Below, in pieces: positions 1 to 7,825 of a stretch of 64,000 nucleotides of DNA. Numbering within the stretch: position 1 is the stretch's first letter; the number at the start of each line of letters is the position of its first letter. The translations under genes and the position numbers were made by a program. The notes below the pieces were generated by a model. That model worked only from the letters and a program-made list of their open reading frames with translations, was not told where the DNA came from and ran no database searches. The stretch is from Ramlibacter sp. Leaf400 (lineage in GTDB: Bacteria; Pseudomonadota; Gammaproteobacteria; Burkholderiales; Burkholderiaceae_C). The DNA is taken from the NCBI RefSeq assembly GCF_001424545.1, contig NZ_LMQL01000010.1, positions 486,673 to 550,672 of the forward strand. Direction: 5' to 3'.

Positions 1-1
1 C

Positions 2-649
2 GGCAAGCGCTGGACGGCCGAGTACGGCGTCGAGATCCTGGACGGCATCGGCTCCACCGAGATGCTGCACATCTTCCTGTCCAACCGGCCGGGCGCGGTG
101 CGCTACGGCACCACCGGCCAGGCGGTCCCCGGCTACGAGCTGCGCATCGTCGGCGACGACGGCCGCGAGTGCGGCGCGGGCGAGATCGGCGAGCTGCAGA
201 TCAGCGGACCGAGCGCCGCGTTGATGTACTGGAACAACCGCGCCAAGACCAAGGCGACCTTCGCCGGCGAGTGGACCCGCAGCGGCGACAAGTACGTGCG
301 CGACGCCGACGGCTACTACACCTACGGCGGCCGCAGCGACGACATGCTCAAGGTGGGCGGCATCTACGTCTCGCCCTTCGAGGTGGAAGCCTCGCTGATG
401 ACGCATCCCTCGGTGCTGGAAGCCGCGGTGATCGGCGTGGCCGACAGCGACCAGCTGGTCAAGCCCAAGGCCTACGTGGTGCTCAAGCCCGGCCAGCCGG
501 CCAGCCAGGCCGACCTGCAGCAGCACGTGAAGAACCAGCTGGCGCCCTACAAGTACCCGCGCTGGATCGAGTTCGTGCCCGAGCTGCCCAAGACGGCCAC
601 CGGCAAGATCCAGCGCTTCAAGCTGCGCGCCTCGGCGCAGGCGCGCTGA
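2..649 (+). CDS. Benzoate-CoA ligase-like adenylate-forming enzyme, C-terminal part
   Basis: This is the 3' end of an acyl-CoA synthetase gene whose start lies before the window; 215 residues are visible. Such enzymes activate an aromatic acid with ATP and CoA in the cytoplasm. Visible family motifs are GSTEMLH (the core STE motif), the hinge segment GRSDDMLKVGG and the C-terminal PKTATGKIQR containing the catalytic lysine. The wording DGIGSTEMLHIFLSN is typical of benzoate- and 4-hydroxybenzoate-CoA ligases rather than fatty-acid ligases. The gene for a Liv-type binding protein begins about 100 bp downstream, and this pairing is common in aerobic benzoyl-CoA (box) clusters. The exact aromatic substrate is inference, since the N-terminal binding pocket is not in view. 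Confidence 0.85.
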   Translation, partial: GKRWTAEYGVEILDGIGSTEMLHIFLSNRPGAVRYGTTGQAVPGYELRIVGDDGRECGAGEIGELQISGPSAALMYWNNRAKTKATFAGEWTRSGDKYVRDADGYYTYGGRSDDMLKVGGIYVSPFEVEASLMTHPSVLEAAVIGVADSDQLVKPKAYVVLKPGQPASQADLQQHVKNQLAPYKYPRWIEFVPELPKTATGKIQRFKLRASAQAR

Positions 650-750
650 GCGCTCGCGGCACCCACGCCTCCGGGTTATTCATGTGGCGACCCGGCGGGG
701 ACATCAGGTACAAATGCTTCAAGCCTAAACAAACGATAAAGGAGCCCACC

Positions 751-1938
751 ATGACCACCCGCCGCCTCGTCCTCACCCGCGGTGCCGCCGCCGTCGGCGC
801 CGCTTCCGTCGGCCTGCTGCTGCCGCAGATCGTCCGCGCGCAGTCCAATCGCGTGCGCGTGGGCTTCATGCTTCCCTACACGGGCACCTTCGCCCAGCTG
901 GGCGTGAACATCGAGAACGGCGTGCGCATGGCCATCGACGAGCGCGGTGGCAAGCTGGGCGGCCGCGACATCGAGTGGTTCAAGGTCGACGACGAATCCG
1001 AGCCGTCCAAGGGCGTGGAGAACGCGCAGCGCCTGGTGCAGCGCGACAAGGTCGACGTGCTGATCGGCACCGTGCACTCGGGCGTGCAGATGGGCATCCA
1101 GCGCGTGGCACGCGAGTCCGGCGTGCTCAGCCTCATCCCCAACGCCGGCGTTCATGCCGCCACCCGCGCCCTGTGCGCGCCCAACGTGTTCCGCACCTCC
1201 TTCACCAACAGCCAGCCCACGCTGGCCCTGGGCAAGCCGATGGTGGACAAGGGCCTCAAGCGCGCCGTCTGGATCACCTGGAAGTACGCCGCGGGCGACG
1301 AGGCCTTCGAGGGCTTCAAGGAGAGCTACACCAAGGCCGGCGGCACCATCGTCAAGGAGCTGGGCCTGCCCTTCCCCAACGTGGAGTTCCAGGCGCTGCT
1401 CACCGAGATCGCCTCGCTCAAGCCGGACGCCGTGGCCTGCTTCTTCGCCGGCGGCGGCGCGGCCAAGTTCATCCGCGACTACGCGGCGGCGGGCCTGAAG
1501 GACCGCATCCCGCTGTGGGGCTCGGGCTTCCTGACCGAAGGCGTGCTCGATGCGGCCGGCCCCGCGGCCGACGGCATCATGACCACGATGCACTACGCGG
1601 ACTCGCTGGACACGCCGCGCAACCAGAAATTCCGCGGCGACTTCGCCCGCACCTTCAAGCTGCAGCCCGACGTGTACGCCGTGCAGGGCTACGACACCGG
1701 CCTGCTGCTCTCGCAGGGCATGGCCGCGGTCAAGGGCGACATCGCGAACAAGCAGGCGCTCTACAAGGCCCTGGAAACGCAGACCATCGACAGCCCGCGT
1801 GGCAAGTGGTCGATGAGCAAGGCCCACAACCCGGTCCAGGACATCTACCTGCGCCGCGTCGAGAACAAGGACAACAAGGTGGTCGGCATCGCCGCCAAGG
1901 CACTGGCCGACTCGGGCGCCGGCTGCAAGCTGGGCTGA
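751..1938 (+). CDS. ABC transporter periplasmic substrate-binding protein, branched-chain amino acid (LivK) type
   Basis: A 395-residue periplasmic binding protein of the Leu/Ile/Val-binding family. I chose the ATG at 751 because GGAG lies seven bases upstream and a clean export signal follows; the reading frame stays open further upstream. The N-terminus has TTRRLVLTRG followed by a hydrophobic Ala/Val/Leu run ending in VRAQ, which resembles a twin-arginine signal. The mature part starts RVRVGFMLPYTGTFAQLG, the usual first strand of this family. It lies upstream of livHMGF-like genes and just after an aromatic acid-CoA ligase, so an aromatic acid ligand is as likely as an amino acid. The family fold is clear; the ligand is inference. 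Confidence 0.88.
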   Translation: MTTRRLVLTRGAAAVGAASVGLLLPQIVRAQSNRVRVGFMLPYTGTFAQLGVNIENGVRMAIDERGGKLGGRDIEWFKVDDESEPSKGVENAQRLVQRDKVDVLIGTVHSGVQMGIQRVARESGVLSLIPNAGVHAATRALCAPNVFRTSFTNSQPTLALGKPMVDKGLKRAVWITWKYAAGDEAFEGFKESYTKAGGTIVKELGLPFPNVEFQALLTEIASLKPDAVACFFAGGGAAKFIRDYAAAGLKDRIPLWGSGFLTEGVLDAAGPAADGIMTTMHYADSLDTPRNQKFRGDFARTFKLQPDVYAVQGYDTGLLLSQGMAAVKGDIANKQALYKALETQTIDSPRGKWSMSKAHNPVQDIYLRRVENKDNKVVGIAAKALADSGAGCKLG

Positions 1939-1962
1939 GTCTCGCGCGCTGCGCGCGCTCGC

Positions 1963-2083
1963 AGGGGCTAGGGACTGGGGGCTAGGGGCTAGGGAATGCC
2001 GCTAGCCCCTTCCACTATGCTCCCTTCCCCGCCTTCTCCCCAGCCCCCAGCCCCTAGCCCCTAGCCCCTAGCCCCTGGCCCCT
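1963..2083. repeat. Inverted clusters of a heptanucleotide repeat (AGGGGCT / AGCCCCT)
   Basis: Between the binding-protein gene and the LysE-type gene, positions 1963-1994 carry imperfect tandem copies of a GGGGCTA-type heptamer. Positions 2041-2083 carry at least four tandem copies of the complement (AGCCCCT). The two arms could fold into a long GC-rich hairpin with a loop of about 45 bases. The right arm ends directly at the GTG start of the next gene and leaves no Shine-Dalgarno sequence. Confidence 0.75.
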
Positions 2084-2707
2084 GTGTCCTCCCCCACCTA
2101 CCTCCTCTACCTGGCGGCCGTCGGGCTGCTGATCGTGACGCCGGGGCCGACCATGCTGATGACGCTGGCCAACGCCGTGAACCACGGGCCGGCGCGCGCG
2201 CTGGTGTCGTCGGCCGGCGCGCTCACCGCCAGCCTGGGCGCGATGGCCCTGTCGGCGCTCGGCCTGGGCGCGGTGCTGGCGGCGTCGGAGGCGGCCTTCA
2301 CCGTCCTCAAGGTGCTGGGCGCCGCCTACCTGGTGTGGCTGGGGATCAAGACCTTCCGCGGCGGCGATGCGCTGTCGCTCGGCTCGGCCGCGCCGGCGCC
2401 CGCCCACCGCTCGCTGTTCATGCAGGGGCTGCTGGTCGGTGCGAGCAATCCCAAGTCGCTCCTCTTCTTCGCCGCCTTCTTCCCGCAGTTCATCGACCCG
2501 GCCGCGCCGGTGCTGCCGCAGTTCGCGCTGCTGTCGTTCACCTTCGTGGCCGGCGACTTCCTGATGCTGGTGGCCTGCGCCCTAGGCGTCGGCCGCTTCG
2601 CCGGCTGGCTGCGCCAGGCCGGCGTGGTTCGCTGGATCAACCGCGTCTGCGGCAGCCTGTTCGCCCTCATGGGCGCCCTGCTGCTGCTCTCGCGCCGCAA
2701 CGCCTAG
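2084..2707 (+). CDS. LysE/RhtB family amino-acid exporter
   Basis: A 207-residue integral membrane protein with about six hydrophobic segments. The N-terminal motif TPGPTMLMTLANAVNHGPARALVSSAGA is split across the first loop of LysE/RhtB translocators (PGP...G...G). This family exports amino acids or small metabolites by proton exchange. The length matches the family (about 205-210). The start is GTG at 2084; no ribosome-binding site precedes it because the heptamer repeat runs up to the codon. It sits between the liv binding protein and the livH-type permease, only 9 bp before the latter, so it is probably cotranscribed. A LysE exporter inside a Liv uptake operon is somewhat unusual; its substrate cannot be told from sequence. 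Confidence 0.85.
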   Translation: MSSPTYLLYLAAVGLLIVTPGPTMLMTLANAVNHGPARALVSSAGALTASLGAMALSALGLGAVLAASEAAFTVLKVLGAAYLVWLGIKTFRGGDALSLGSAAPAPAHRSLFMQGLLVGASNPKSLLFFAAFFPQFIDPAAPVLPQFALLSFTFVAGDFLMLVACALGVGRFAGWLRQAGVVRWINRVCGSLFALMGALLLLSRRNA

Positions 2708-2716
2708 GCCTCACGC

Positions 2717-3580
2717 ATGGACCTGTCCCTCTTCCTGCTCCAGCTGCTCAACAGCGTGCAGTACGGCCTGCTGCTGTTCATGCTGGCGGCCGGCCTCACG
2801 CTGATCTTCGGCATCATGGGCGTGGTCAACCTCGCCCACGGCAGCTTCTACATGCTGGGCGCCTACCTGGCCTGGTCGCTCTCCAGCCGACTGGGCAGCC
2901 TGACGCTGGCGATCCTGCTGGGCGCGGTGCTCGCGGTCGCCTTCGGGCTGCTGCTGGAGCGCCTGCTGTTCCGCCACTTCTACCACCGCGACCACCTCGA
3001 CCAGGTGCTGCTCACCTTCGGGCTGATCTACGTCTTCGAGGAGATGCGCTCCATCCTGTGGGGCGACGACGTGCACGGCGTCAACATCCCGGCCACGCTG
3101 GGCGCCTCGATCCCGCTCACCGACAACCTGTCGTACCCGGTGTACCGGCTCTTCATGTCGGGCGTGTGCATCGCGCTGGCGCTGGGGCTGTACTTCCTGA
3201 TCTCGAAGACCCGCCTGGGCATGAAGATCCGCGCCGGCGCCTTCAACCACGACATGACCGAGGCGCTGGGCATCAACATCAAGCGCATCCACGCCATCGT
3301 GTTCGCCATCGGCGTGGGCCTGGCGACGATCGCGGGCATGATCGCCGCGCCGGTCTCCAGCGTCTACCCGAACATGGGCTCGCAGGTGCTGATCATGTGC
3401 TTCGTGGTGGTGGTGATCGGCGGCATCGGCTCGGTGCGCGGCGCGCTCATCTCGGCGCTGCTGGTGGGCACGGTCGACACCTTCGGCAAGGTGCTGCTGC
3501 CGCAGGTCGCCGGGATGCTGGTCTACATGCTGATGGCGGCCGTGCTGCTGTGGAAGCCGGAAGGCTTGTTCAAGCAATGA
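2717..3580 (+). CDS. livH: Branched-chain amino acid-type ABC transporter permease, LivH family
   Basis: A 287-residue inner-membrane permease. Typical LivH features are the N-terminal SVQYGLLLFMLAAGLTLIFG, the segment GVVNLAHGSFYMLGAY, and the cytoplasmic coupling segment KIRAGAFNHDMTEALGINI, followed by GGIGSVRGALISALLVG. It would pair with the LivM-like subunit encoded next. The gene starts 9 bp after the LysE-type gene. Between its stop and livM lies a 97-bp gap filled by a REP-like palindromic repeat, so the operon is interrupted by a potential hairpin at this point. Confidence 0.9.
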   Translation: MDLSLFLLQLLNSVQYGLLLFMLAAGLTLIFGIMGVVNLAHGSFYMLGAYLAWSLSSRLGSLTLAILLGAVLAVAFGLLLERLLFRHFYHRDHLDQVLLTFGLIYVFEEMRSILWGDDVHGVNIPATLGASIPLTDNLSYPVYRLFMSGVCIALALGLYFLISKTRLGMKIRAGAFNHDMTEALGINIKRIHAIVFAIGVGLATIAGMIAAPVSSVYPNMGSQVLIMCFVVVVIGGIGSVRGALISALLVGTVDTFGKVLLPQVAGMLVYMLMAAVLLWKPEGLFKQ

Positions 3581-3591
3581 GAAAAATCATC

Positions 3592-3668
3592 GTCGTTCCC
3601 GCGAAGGCGGGAACCCAGTCCAGTCGGTCCCGGGAAGCACTGGATTCCCGCCTCCGCGGGAATGACGG
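3592..3668. repeat. REP-like palindromic element, copy 1
   Basis: The element has two inverted arms, TTCCCGCGAAGGCGGGAA and, after about 33 bases, TTCCCGCCTCCGCGGGAA, ending in TGACGG. Each arm is itself a short palindrome. It fills the gap between livH and livM. Four related copies occur in this window near 6178, 15080, 21757 and 22516. Confidence 0.85.
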
Positions 3669-3677
3669 AGTGCCGCG

Positions 3678-4703
3678 ATGAGCGCCGCCAAATCCCATCT
3701 CGAAGTCCTGCCCCGCAGCCTGCAGTTCCTGCTGGTGCTGGGCTTCATCGCACTGGCGGTGTTCCCCTTCGTCAGCACCGATTTCTACGCGGCCATGATG
3801 GCCCGCATGATGATCCTGGCCATCTTCGCGATGAGCCTGGACCTGCTCCAGGGCGTCACCGGCCTGGTGTCGCTGGGCCATGCGGCCTTCTTCGGCATCG
3901 GCGGCTACTTCCTGTCGCTGGTGTCCTCCGACAGCGGCACCGTCAGCCTGTGGTGGACCCTGCCCGGCGCGGTGCTGGCCTCGGCGGCGTTCGCGCTGGT
4001 GATCGGCTTCTTCGTGGTGCGCACCCACGGCATCTACTTCATCATGGTCACGATGGCGTTCGCCCAGATGCTGTTCTACCTGGTGTTCGACAACAAGGAG
4101 ATCGGCCTCCTGGGCCTGTCGCTGCGCACGGGCGGTTCGGACGGCGTGTACATCAACCTCAAGCCCGATGCCGCCGTGTTCGACCTGGAGCAGAAGAAGA
4201 CCTTCTACTTCTTCACCCTCGCCTGCCTGGTGGGCGTGTACCTGTTCCTGCGCCGGCTGTTGTGGAGCCCGTTCGGCCGCGTGCTGGCCGGCATCCGCGT
4301 CAACGAGCACCGCATGCGCGCGCTGGGCTACGGCACCTTCGGCTACAAGCTGGCGGCCTTCACGCTGGCGGGCGGCCTCGCGGGCCTCGCGGGCTACCTG
4401 TGGGGCGCGCAGACCGGCTTCGTGAACCCCGAGCTGATGGGATTCCACATGAGCGCGCACGCGATCATGATGGTCATCCTCGGCGGCATGGGCAACTTCG
4501 CGGGCGCCATCGTCGGCGCCTTCGCCTTCGAGTACCTGCTGCACCTGTTCAAGGACCTGCCCGACGTCGGGGCTTTTCGCGCCGGCAAGCACTGGCAGCT
4601 GTGGATGGGCCTGTTCATCGTCGCCGTGGTGGCTTTCGCGCCGCGCGGGCTGCTCGGCCTGGCCGATCGCCTGCTGCGCGGCAAGGGGGCCGGCCGTGGC
4701 TGA
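3678..4703 (+). CDS. livM: Branched-chain amino acid-type ABC transporter permease, LivM family
   Basis: A 341-residue inner-membrane permease with about eight to nine hydrophobic segments. Family features include SLDLLQGVTGLVSLGHAAFFGIGGY near residues 55-80 and the coupling segment LAGIRVNEHRMRALGY. These are followed by AFTLAGGLAGLAGYL and GGMGNFAGAIVGAF. It follows livH after a REP-like repeat and overlaps the ATPase gene by 8 bp, so translation of the two is probably coupled. With LivH it should form the membrane pore of the importer. Confidence 0.9.
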   Translation: MSAAKSHLEVLPRSLQFLLVLGFIALAVFPFVSTDFYAAMMARMMILAIFAMSLDLLQGVTGLVSLGHAAFFGIGGYFLSLVSSDSGTVSLWWTLPGAVLASAAFALVIGFFVVRTHGIYFIMVTMAFAQMLFYLVFDNKEIGLLGLSLRTGGSDGVYINLKPDAAVFDLEQKKTFYFFTLACLVGVYLFLRRLLWSPFGRVLAGIRVNEHRMRALGYGTFGYKLAAFTLAGGLAGLAGYLWGAQTGFVNPELMGFHMSAHAIMMVILGGMGNFAGAIVGAFAFEYLLHLFKDLPDVGAFRAGKHWQLWMGLFIVAVVAFAPRGLLGLADRLLRGKGAGRG

Positions 4704-5448
4704 CGAAGTGCTGCTGTCCGCGAAGAACCTCACCAAGCGCTTCGGCGGCCTGGCCGCGGTGAACGACGTGTCGGTCGACCTCTGGCGCGGCCGCATCCAC
4801 GCGGTGATCGGCCCCAACGGCGCCGGCAAGTCCACCCTGACCAACCTGCTGTCGGGCGACCTTGCGCCGACCACCGGCACCATCCACCTGGGCGGCGCGG
4901 AGACCACCGGCCGCTCGCCCGAGAAGATCGCGCGTGCCGGCTTGGGCCGCAGCTACCAGAAGACCAACATCTTCCTGCCCTTCACCGTGTGGGAGAACGT
5001 GCGCCTGGCGGCGCAATCGCGCGCGCAGCGCCCCGCCAGCTGGCTGAGCCGCGCCACCGGGCATTCGGCCACCAACGAGCGCGCCGAGAACGCCCTGGTG
5101 CTGGCCGGCCTGGAACACCGCCGCGACGTCGTGGCCGGCACCATCAGCCACGGCGAGCAGCGCCAGCTGGAGATCGCGATGACGCTGGCCACCGAGCCGC
5201 AGGTGCTGCTGCTGGACGAGCCCCTGGCCGGCATGGGCACGGTGGAGGCTGAAAGCATGGTGGCGCTGCTGCAGCGGCTCAAGGCGGCCCACGCCATCAT
5301 GCTGGTCGAACACGACATGGACGCCGTCTTCGCGCTGGCCGACCGCCTGACCGTGATGGTCAACGGCCAGGTCATCGCCAGCGGCACGCCGCCGCAGATC
5401 CGCGCCGATGCCGGCGTGCGCGCGGCTTACCTGGGCGAGGAGCACTGA
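4696..5448 (+). CDS. livG: ABC transporter ATP-binding protein, LivG family
   Basis: A 250-residue ATPase. Walker A is GPNGAGKST near residue 40, the signature is ISHGEQRQLEIA and Walker B is VLLLDEPLAGMG. The H-loop histidine is in VEHDMDAVF. The segment RAGLGRSYQKTNIF is typical of the LivG branch. The start is GTG within the end of livM (8-bp overlap). It should energise the importer together with the LivF-like protein encoded 1 bp downstream. Confidence 0.9.
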   Translation: MADEVLLSAKNLTKRFGGLAAVNDVSVDLWRGRIHAVIGPNGAGKSTLTNLLSGDLAPTTGTIHLGGAETTGRSPEKIARAGLGRSYQKTNIFLPFTVWENVRLAAQSRAQRPASWLSRATGHSATNERAENALVLAGLEHRRDVVAGTISHGEQRQLEIAMTLATEPQVLLLDEPLAGMGTVEAESMVALLQRLKAAHAIMLVEHDMDAVFALADRLTVMVNGQVIASGTPPQIRADAGVRAAYLGEEH

Positions 5449-5449
5449 C

Positions 5450-6163
5450 ATGGCGGACCTCCTGATCGACGCCCGCGGCCTGCACACCTACTACGGCCAG
5501 AGCCACGTCCTGCGCGGCATCGACTTCCAGGTCGGGCCCGGCGAGACCATCGGCCTCATGGGCCGCAACGGCATGGGCAAGAGCACGCTGCTCAAGACGC
5601 TCATGGGCCTGGTCAAGCCGCGCGCCGGCACGGTGCACGTGCGGGGCCGCGACATGACCGGCTGCGCGCCGTACGAGATCGCGCAGAAGGGCGTGGCCTA
5701 CGTGCCCGAGGGCCGCGGCATCTTCGGCAACCTGAGCGTGGTCGAGAACCTGAAGATGGCGGCCCGCGCCGGCACGCGCGGTCAGCGGGACTGGACGTAT
5801 GAGAGGGTGCTGGAGACCTTCCCGCGCCTGTCCGAGCGCCTGTCGCACGGCGGGCAGCAGCTGTCCGGCGGCGAGCAGCAGATGCTGACGATCGGCCGGG
5901 CGCTCATGACCAACCCCGACGTGCTGATCCTGGATGAAGCCACCGAGGGCCTGGCGCCGCTCATCGCGCGCGAGATCTGGCGCATCTGCGGGCTGATCCG
6001 CGAGTCGGGCATCTCCACGGTGATCGTGGACAAGAACTGGAAGCACGTGACGCAGCTGACGAACCGCAACCTGATCCTGGTGAAGGGCGAGGTGGTGTTC
6101 AGCGGGACGTCGCAGGAGCTGCGGTCGCGGCCCGAGGTGTTGACGCAGCACCTGGGCGTCTAG
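5450..6163 (+). CDS. livF: ABC transporter ATP-binding protein, LivF family
   Basis: A 237-residue ATPase starting at the ATG one base after the livG stop; the frame is open upstream but the protein aligns with the family from MADLLIDARGLHTYYGQSHVLRG. Walker A is GRNGMGKST, the signature is LSGGEQQMLTIGRAL and Walker B is VLILDEATEGLAP. The closing VDKNWKHV segment takes the place of the usual H-loop, where LivF has EQN. It is the last gene of the transporter operon. A REP-like repeat follows, shared with the convergent gene on the other strand. Confidence 0.9.
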   Translation: MADLLIDARGLHTYYGQSHVLRGIDFQVGPGETIGLMGRNGMGKSTLLKTLMGLVKPRAGTVHVRGRDMTGCAPYEIAQKGVAYVPEGRGIFGNLSVVENLKMAARAGTRGQRDWTYERVLETFPRLSERLSHGGQQLSGGEQQMLTIGRALMTNPDVLILDEATEGLAPLIAREIWRICGLIRESGISTVIVDKNWKHVTQLTNRNLILVKGEVVFSGTSQELRSRPEVLTQHLGV

Positions 6164-6177
6164 AGCTCGGTTCAGAG

Positions 6178-6282
6178 GAAAGCACTGGATCCCCGCCTTC
6201 GCGGGGATGACGAAAGAAGAATCGGTCATTCCCGCCCCTCCCCCGTCATTCCCGCGGAGGCGGGAAACCAGCGCTTGCGGCT
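6178..6282. repeat. REP-like palindromic element, copy 2 (composite)
   Basis: The segment contains a GATCCCCGCCTTCGCGGGGATGACG arm (split around its centre), then the fragment GTCATTCCCGCCCC and a further arm TCATTCCCGCGGAGGCGGGAA. It looks like one full and one partial copy joined together. It sits between two convergent genes (livF and the exported protein at 6290), where its hairpins could stop transcription from both sides. Confidence 0.8.
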
Positions 6283-6289
6283 CCTCTCC

Positions 6290-7522
6290 TCACTTCAACC
6301 CGGCCGCATTCCCCCAGAACCCATCCGCCCTGAAGTTGGCCCGTGCGCGGTCCTGCGTGCCGAGCGCCTTCGCCCGCAGCACCGTGTACCCGTGCGGCAG
6401 GTTGCCCGCGATGTTCAGCGAGCGGTCGATCCTGCCGTCCGCCGTGACCATGAACTTCGCCTCTCGCGCCAGCTCCCCGTTGCGCAGGATCTTGACCGTG
6501 TACTCGCCCGGGTTCTCGCCGACGACGAAGAACCCCGGCCCCTTGTCCGGTCGCCGGTCGTAGGCGACCACGTTGGGCAACGCCCAGACCGTTTCCACGG
6601 CGCCGTAACCTTCCCTAGTCTTGCCGTTGCGCGCGTTCGCCTGCCCTTCGCCCCAGCGCCAGCGCGTGGCGGAGGCGATCTCCTTGCCGCCGTGGAACAA
6701 GTGCAGCGACATCGATTCCTGCTTCTCTACCGGCTGCAGGAAAACGGCGTTCACCGTGAGACCGGGGTAGTCGAGGTTCGGGTTGCCGCTGCCCATGAAG
6801 TCGACCGTCACCATCTCGGTCGCCCAGTCGTAGGACACGTAGTAGTCGACGTTGTCCGCGACGTCCGAGCGCCTGGCCTCCTTGCCCACGTTGAAGTGGC
6901 CTCCCGCCATCTTGCGGGCGCTGCCATTGAGTGCGTCCACGTGGGTCACCTCGAACTCGATCCGCCCGGTGTGTCGGGCCAGATGCTCCTGGTTGCGCCC
7001 CGACCGGAAGCGGTACAGCAGCCAGGTGTTGTTGCGGTCCCGCAGCAGCGCGGTGGCGTCGGTTCCGCGGAAGCGTTCCGTGAACCACGGCCTGCCGCCC
7101 GCCCGGTAGGCGACGTGCACTTCCTGGCCGGTCGGGAGGCGGCCGGACACGGGCAGCTGGACGATCGGCACCCAGCAGCGCCCCTTGCCGTCGGGGCAGG
7201 GGTTGGAGAAAGCCTCGAAGCGCAGGCCGGGCAGCGCCACGTACGGCGAAGCCGGGCTGGCCGGCGGCAGCTGCGTGCTCCATTGCTCGATGTCGGGCAT
7301 CGCTGCCGTGCTTGCGGGCGCCTGCGCCTGCATCTGGGGGGCCGCGGGCGCCGCGCCATCGGCGGGGGCGGGGGCGGCGGGGGCTTGGCCTTGCTGGGAA
7401 GCAGCAGGGGCCTGCCGTTCCGGCAGCGCCTTCAAGGCGTCGCGCAGCAGGCCGGGCATTCCACCCTGGGCCGCGGCGGAGGCCCCCAGGCAGGCCAGCA
7501 ACAAGGGGGCAAGGGGTCGCAT
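6290..7522 (-). CDS. Exported protein of unknown function, 410 aa
   Basis: I do not recognise a family. The ATG at 7522 is preceded by GGAGAAG and begins [19 protein letters not shown], a standard Sec signal peptide; the frame is open slightly further upstream. Residues of about 25-80 form a low-complexity linker rich in Ala, Pro and Gln. After that comes a folded-looking region with many Trp, Tyr and Arg, including [11 protein letters not shown] (a possible disulfide pair). The C-terminal part reads [30 protein letters not shown], which looks like a beta-sandwich. Its product is probably periplasmic. It is transcribed away from the glycogen operon and has no partner gene, so context gives no function. 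Confidence 0.75.
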   Translation of the reverse strand: MRPLAPLLLACLGASAAAQGGMPGLLRDALKALPERQAPAASQQGQAPAAPAPADGAAPAAPQMQAQAPASTAAMPDIEQWSTQLPPASPASPYVALPGLRFEAFSNPCPDGKGRCWVPIVQLPVSGRLPTGQEVHVAYRAGGRPWFTERFRGTDATALLRDRNNTWLLYRFRSGRNQEHLARHTGRIEFEVTHVDALNGSARKMAGGHFNVGKEARRSDVADNVDYYVSYDWATEMVTVDFMGSGNPNLDYPGLTVNAVFLQPVEKQESMSLHLFHGGKEIASATRWRWGEGQANARNGKTREGYGAVETVWALPNVVAYDRRPDKGPGFFVVGENPGEYTVKILRNGELAREAKFMVTADGRIDRSLNIAGNLPHGYTVLRAKALGTQDRARANFRADGFWGNAAGLK

Positions 7523-7825
7523 CAACACTTCTCTTCTCCTTCGGGTCGCGGGCAAGTTCGCCGCGCCGCGCAGCTTGGGAAGAGACTTCGTGCGCGGCCA
7601 GCCTGAAGGTCATTCGGGCCACCCGACCGTGGCGCGGCCTTGTCAGCCCGCAGGCCGCGCAGGCGTCGCCGAATCGCCCCCCTGCTCAGCTACCTCTGCG
7701 CCCGCACCCGCGTCGGCCGGATCGACGCCGCTCTGTAGGCGTCTGCCTACGGCATTTCGCCAGCGCTTCCTTCATCCTCCTCGGACCTTGGCACCCACAA
7801 TCTTTCCTCACGCAAGTTACAGGAC
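7523..7825. promoter_or_regulatory. Divergent intergenic region upstream of glgB
   Basis: About 300 bp separates the start of the exported protein gene (- strand) from glgB (+ strand), so it must hold promoters for both. I see no convincing -35/-10 pair and no ORF with protein-like composition. The stretch next to glgB (7780-7825) is poorer in GC than its surroundings, and only a weak AGGA precedes the glgB ATG. Confidence 0.4.
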
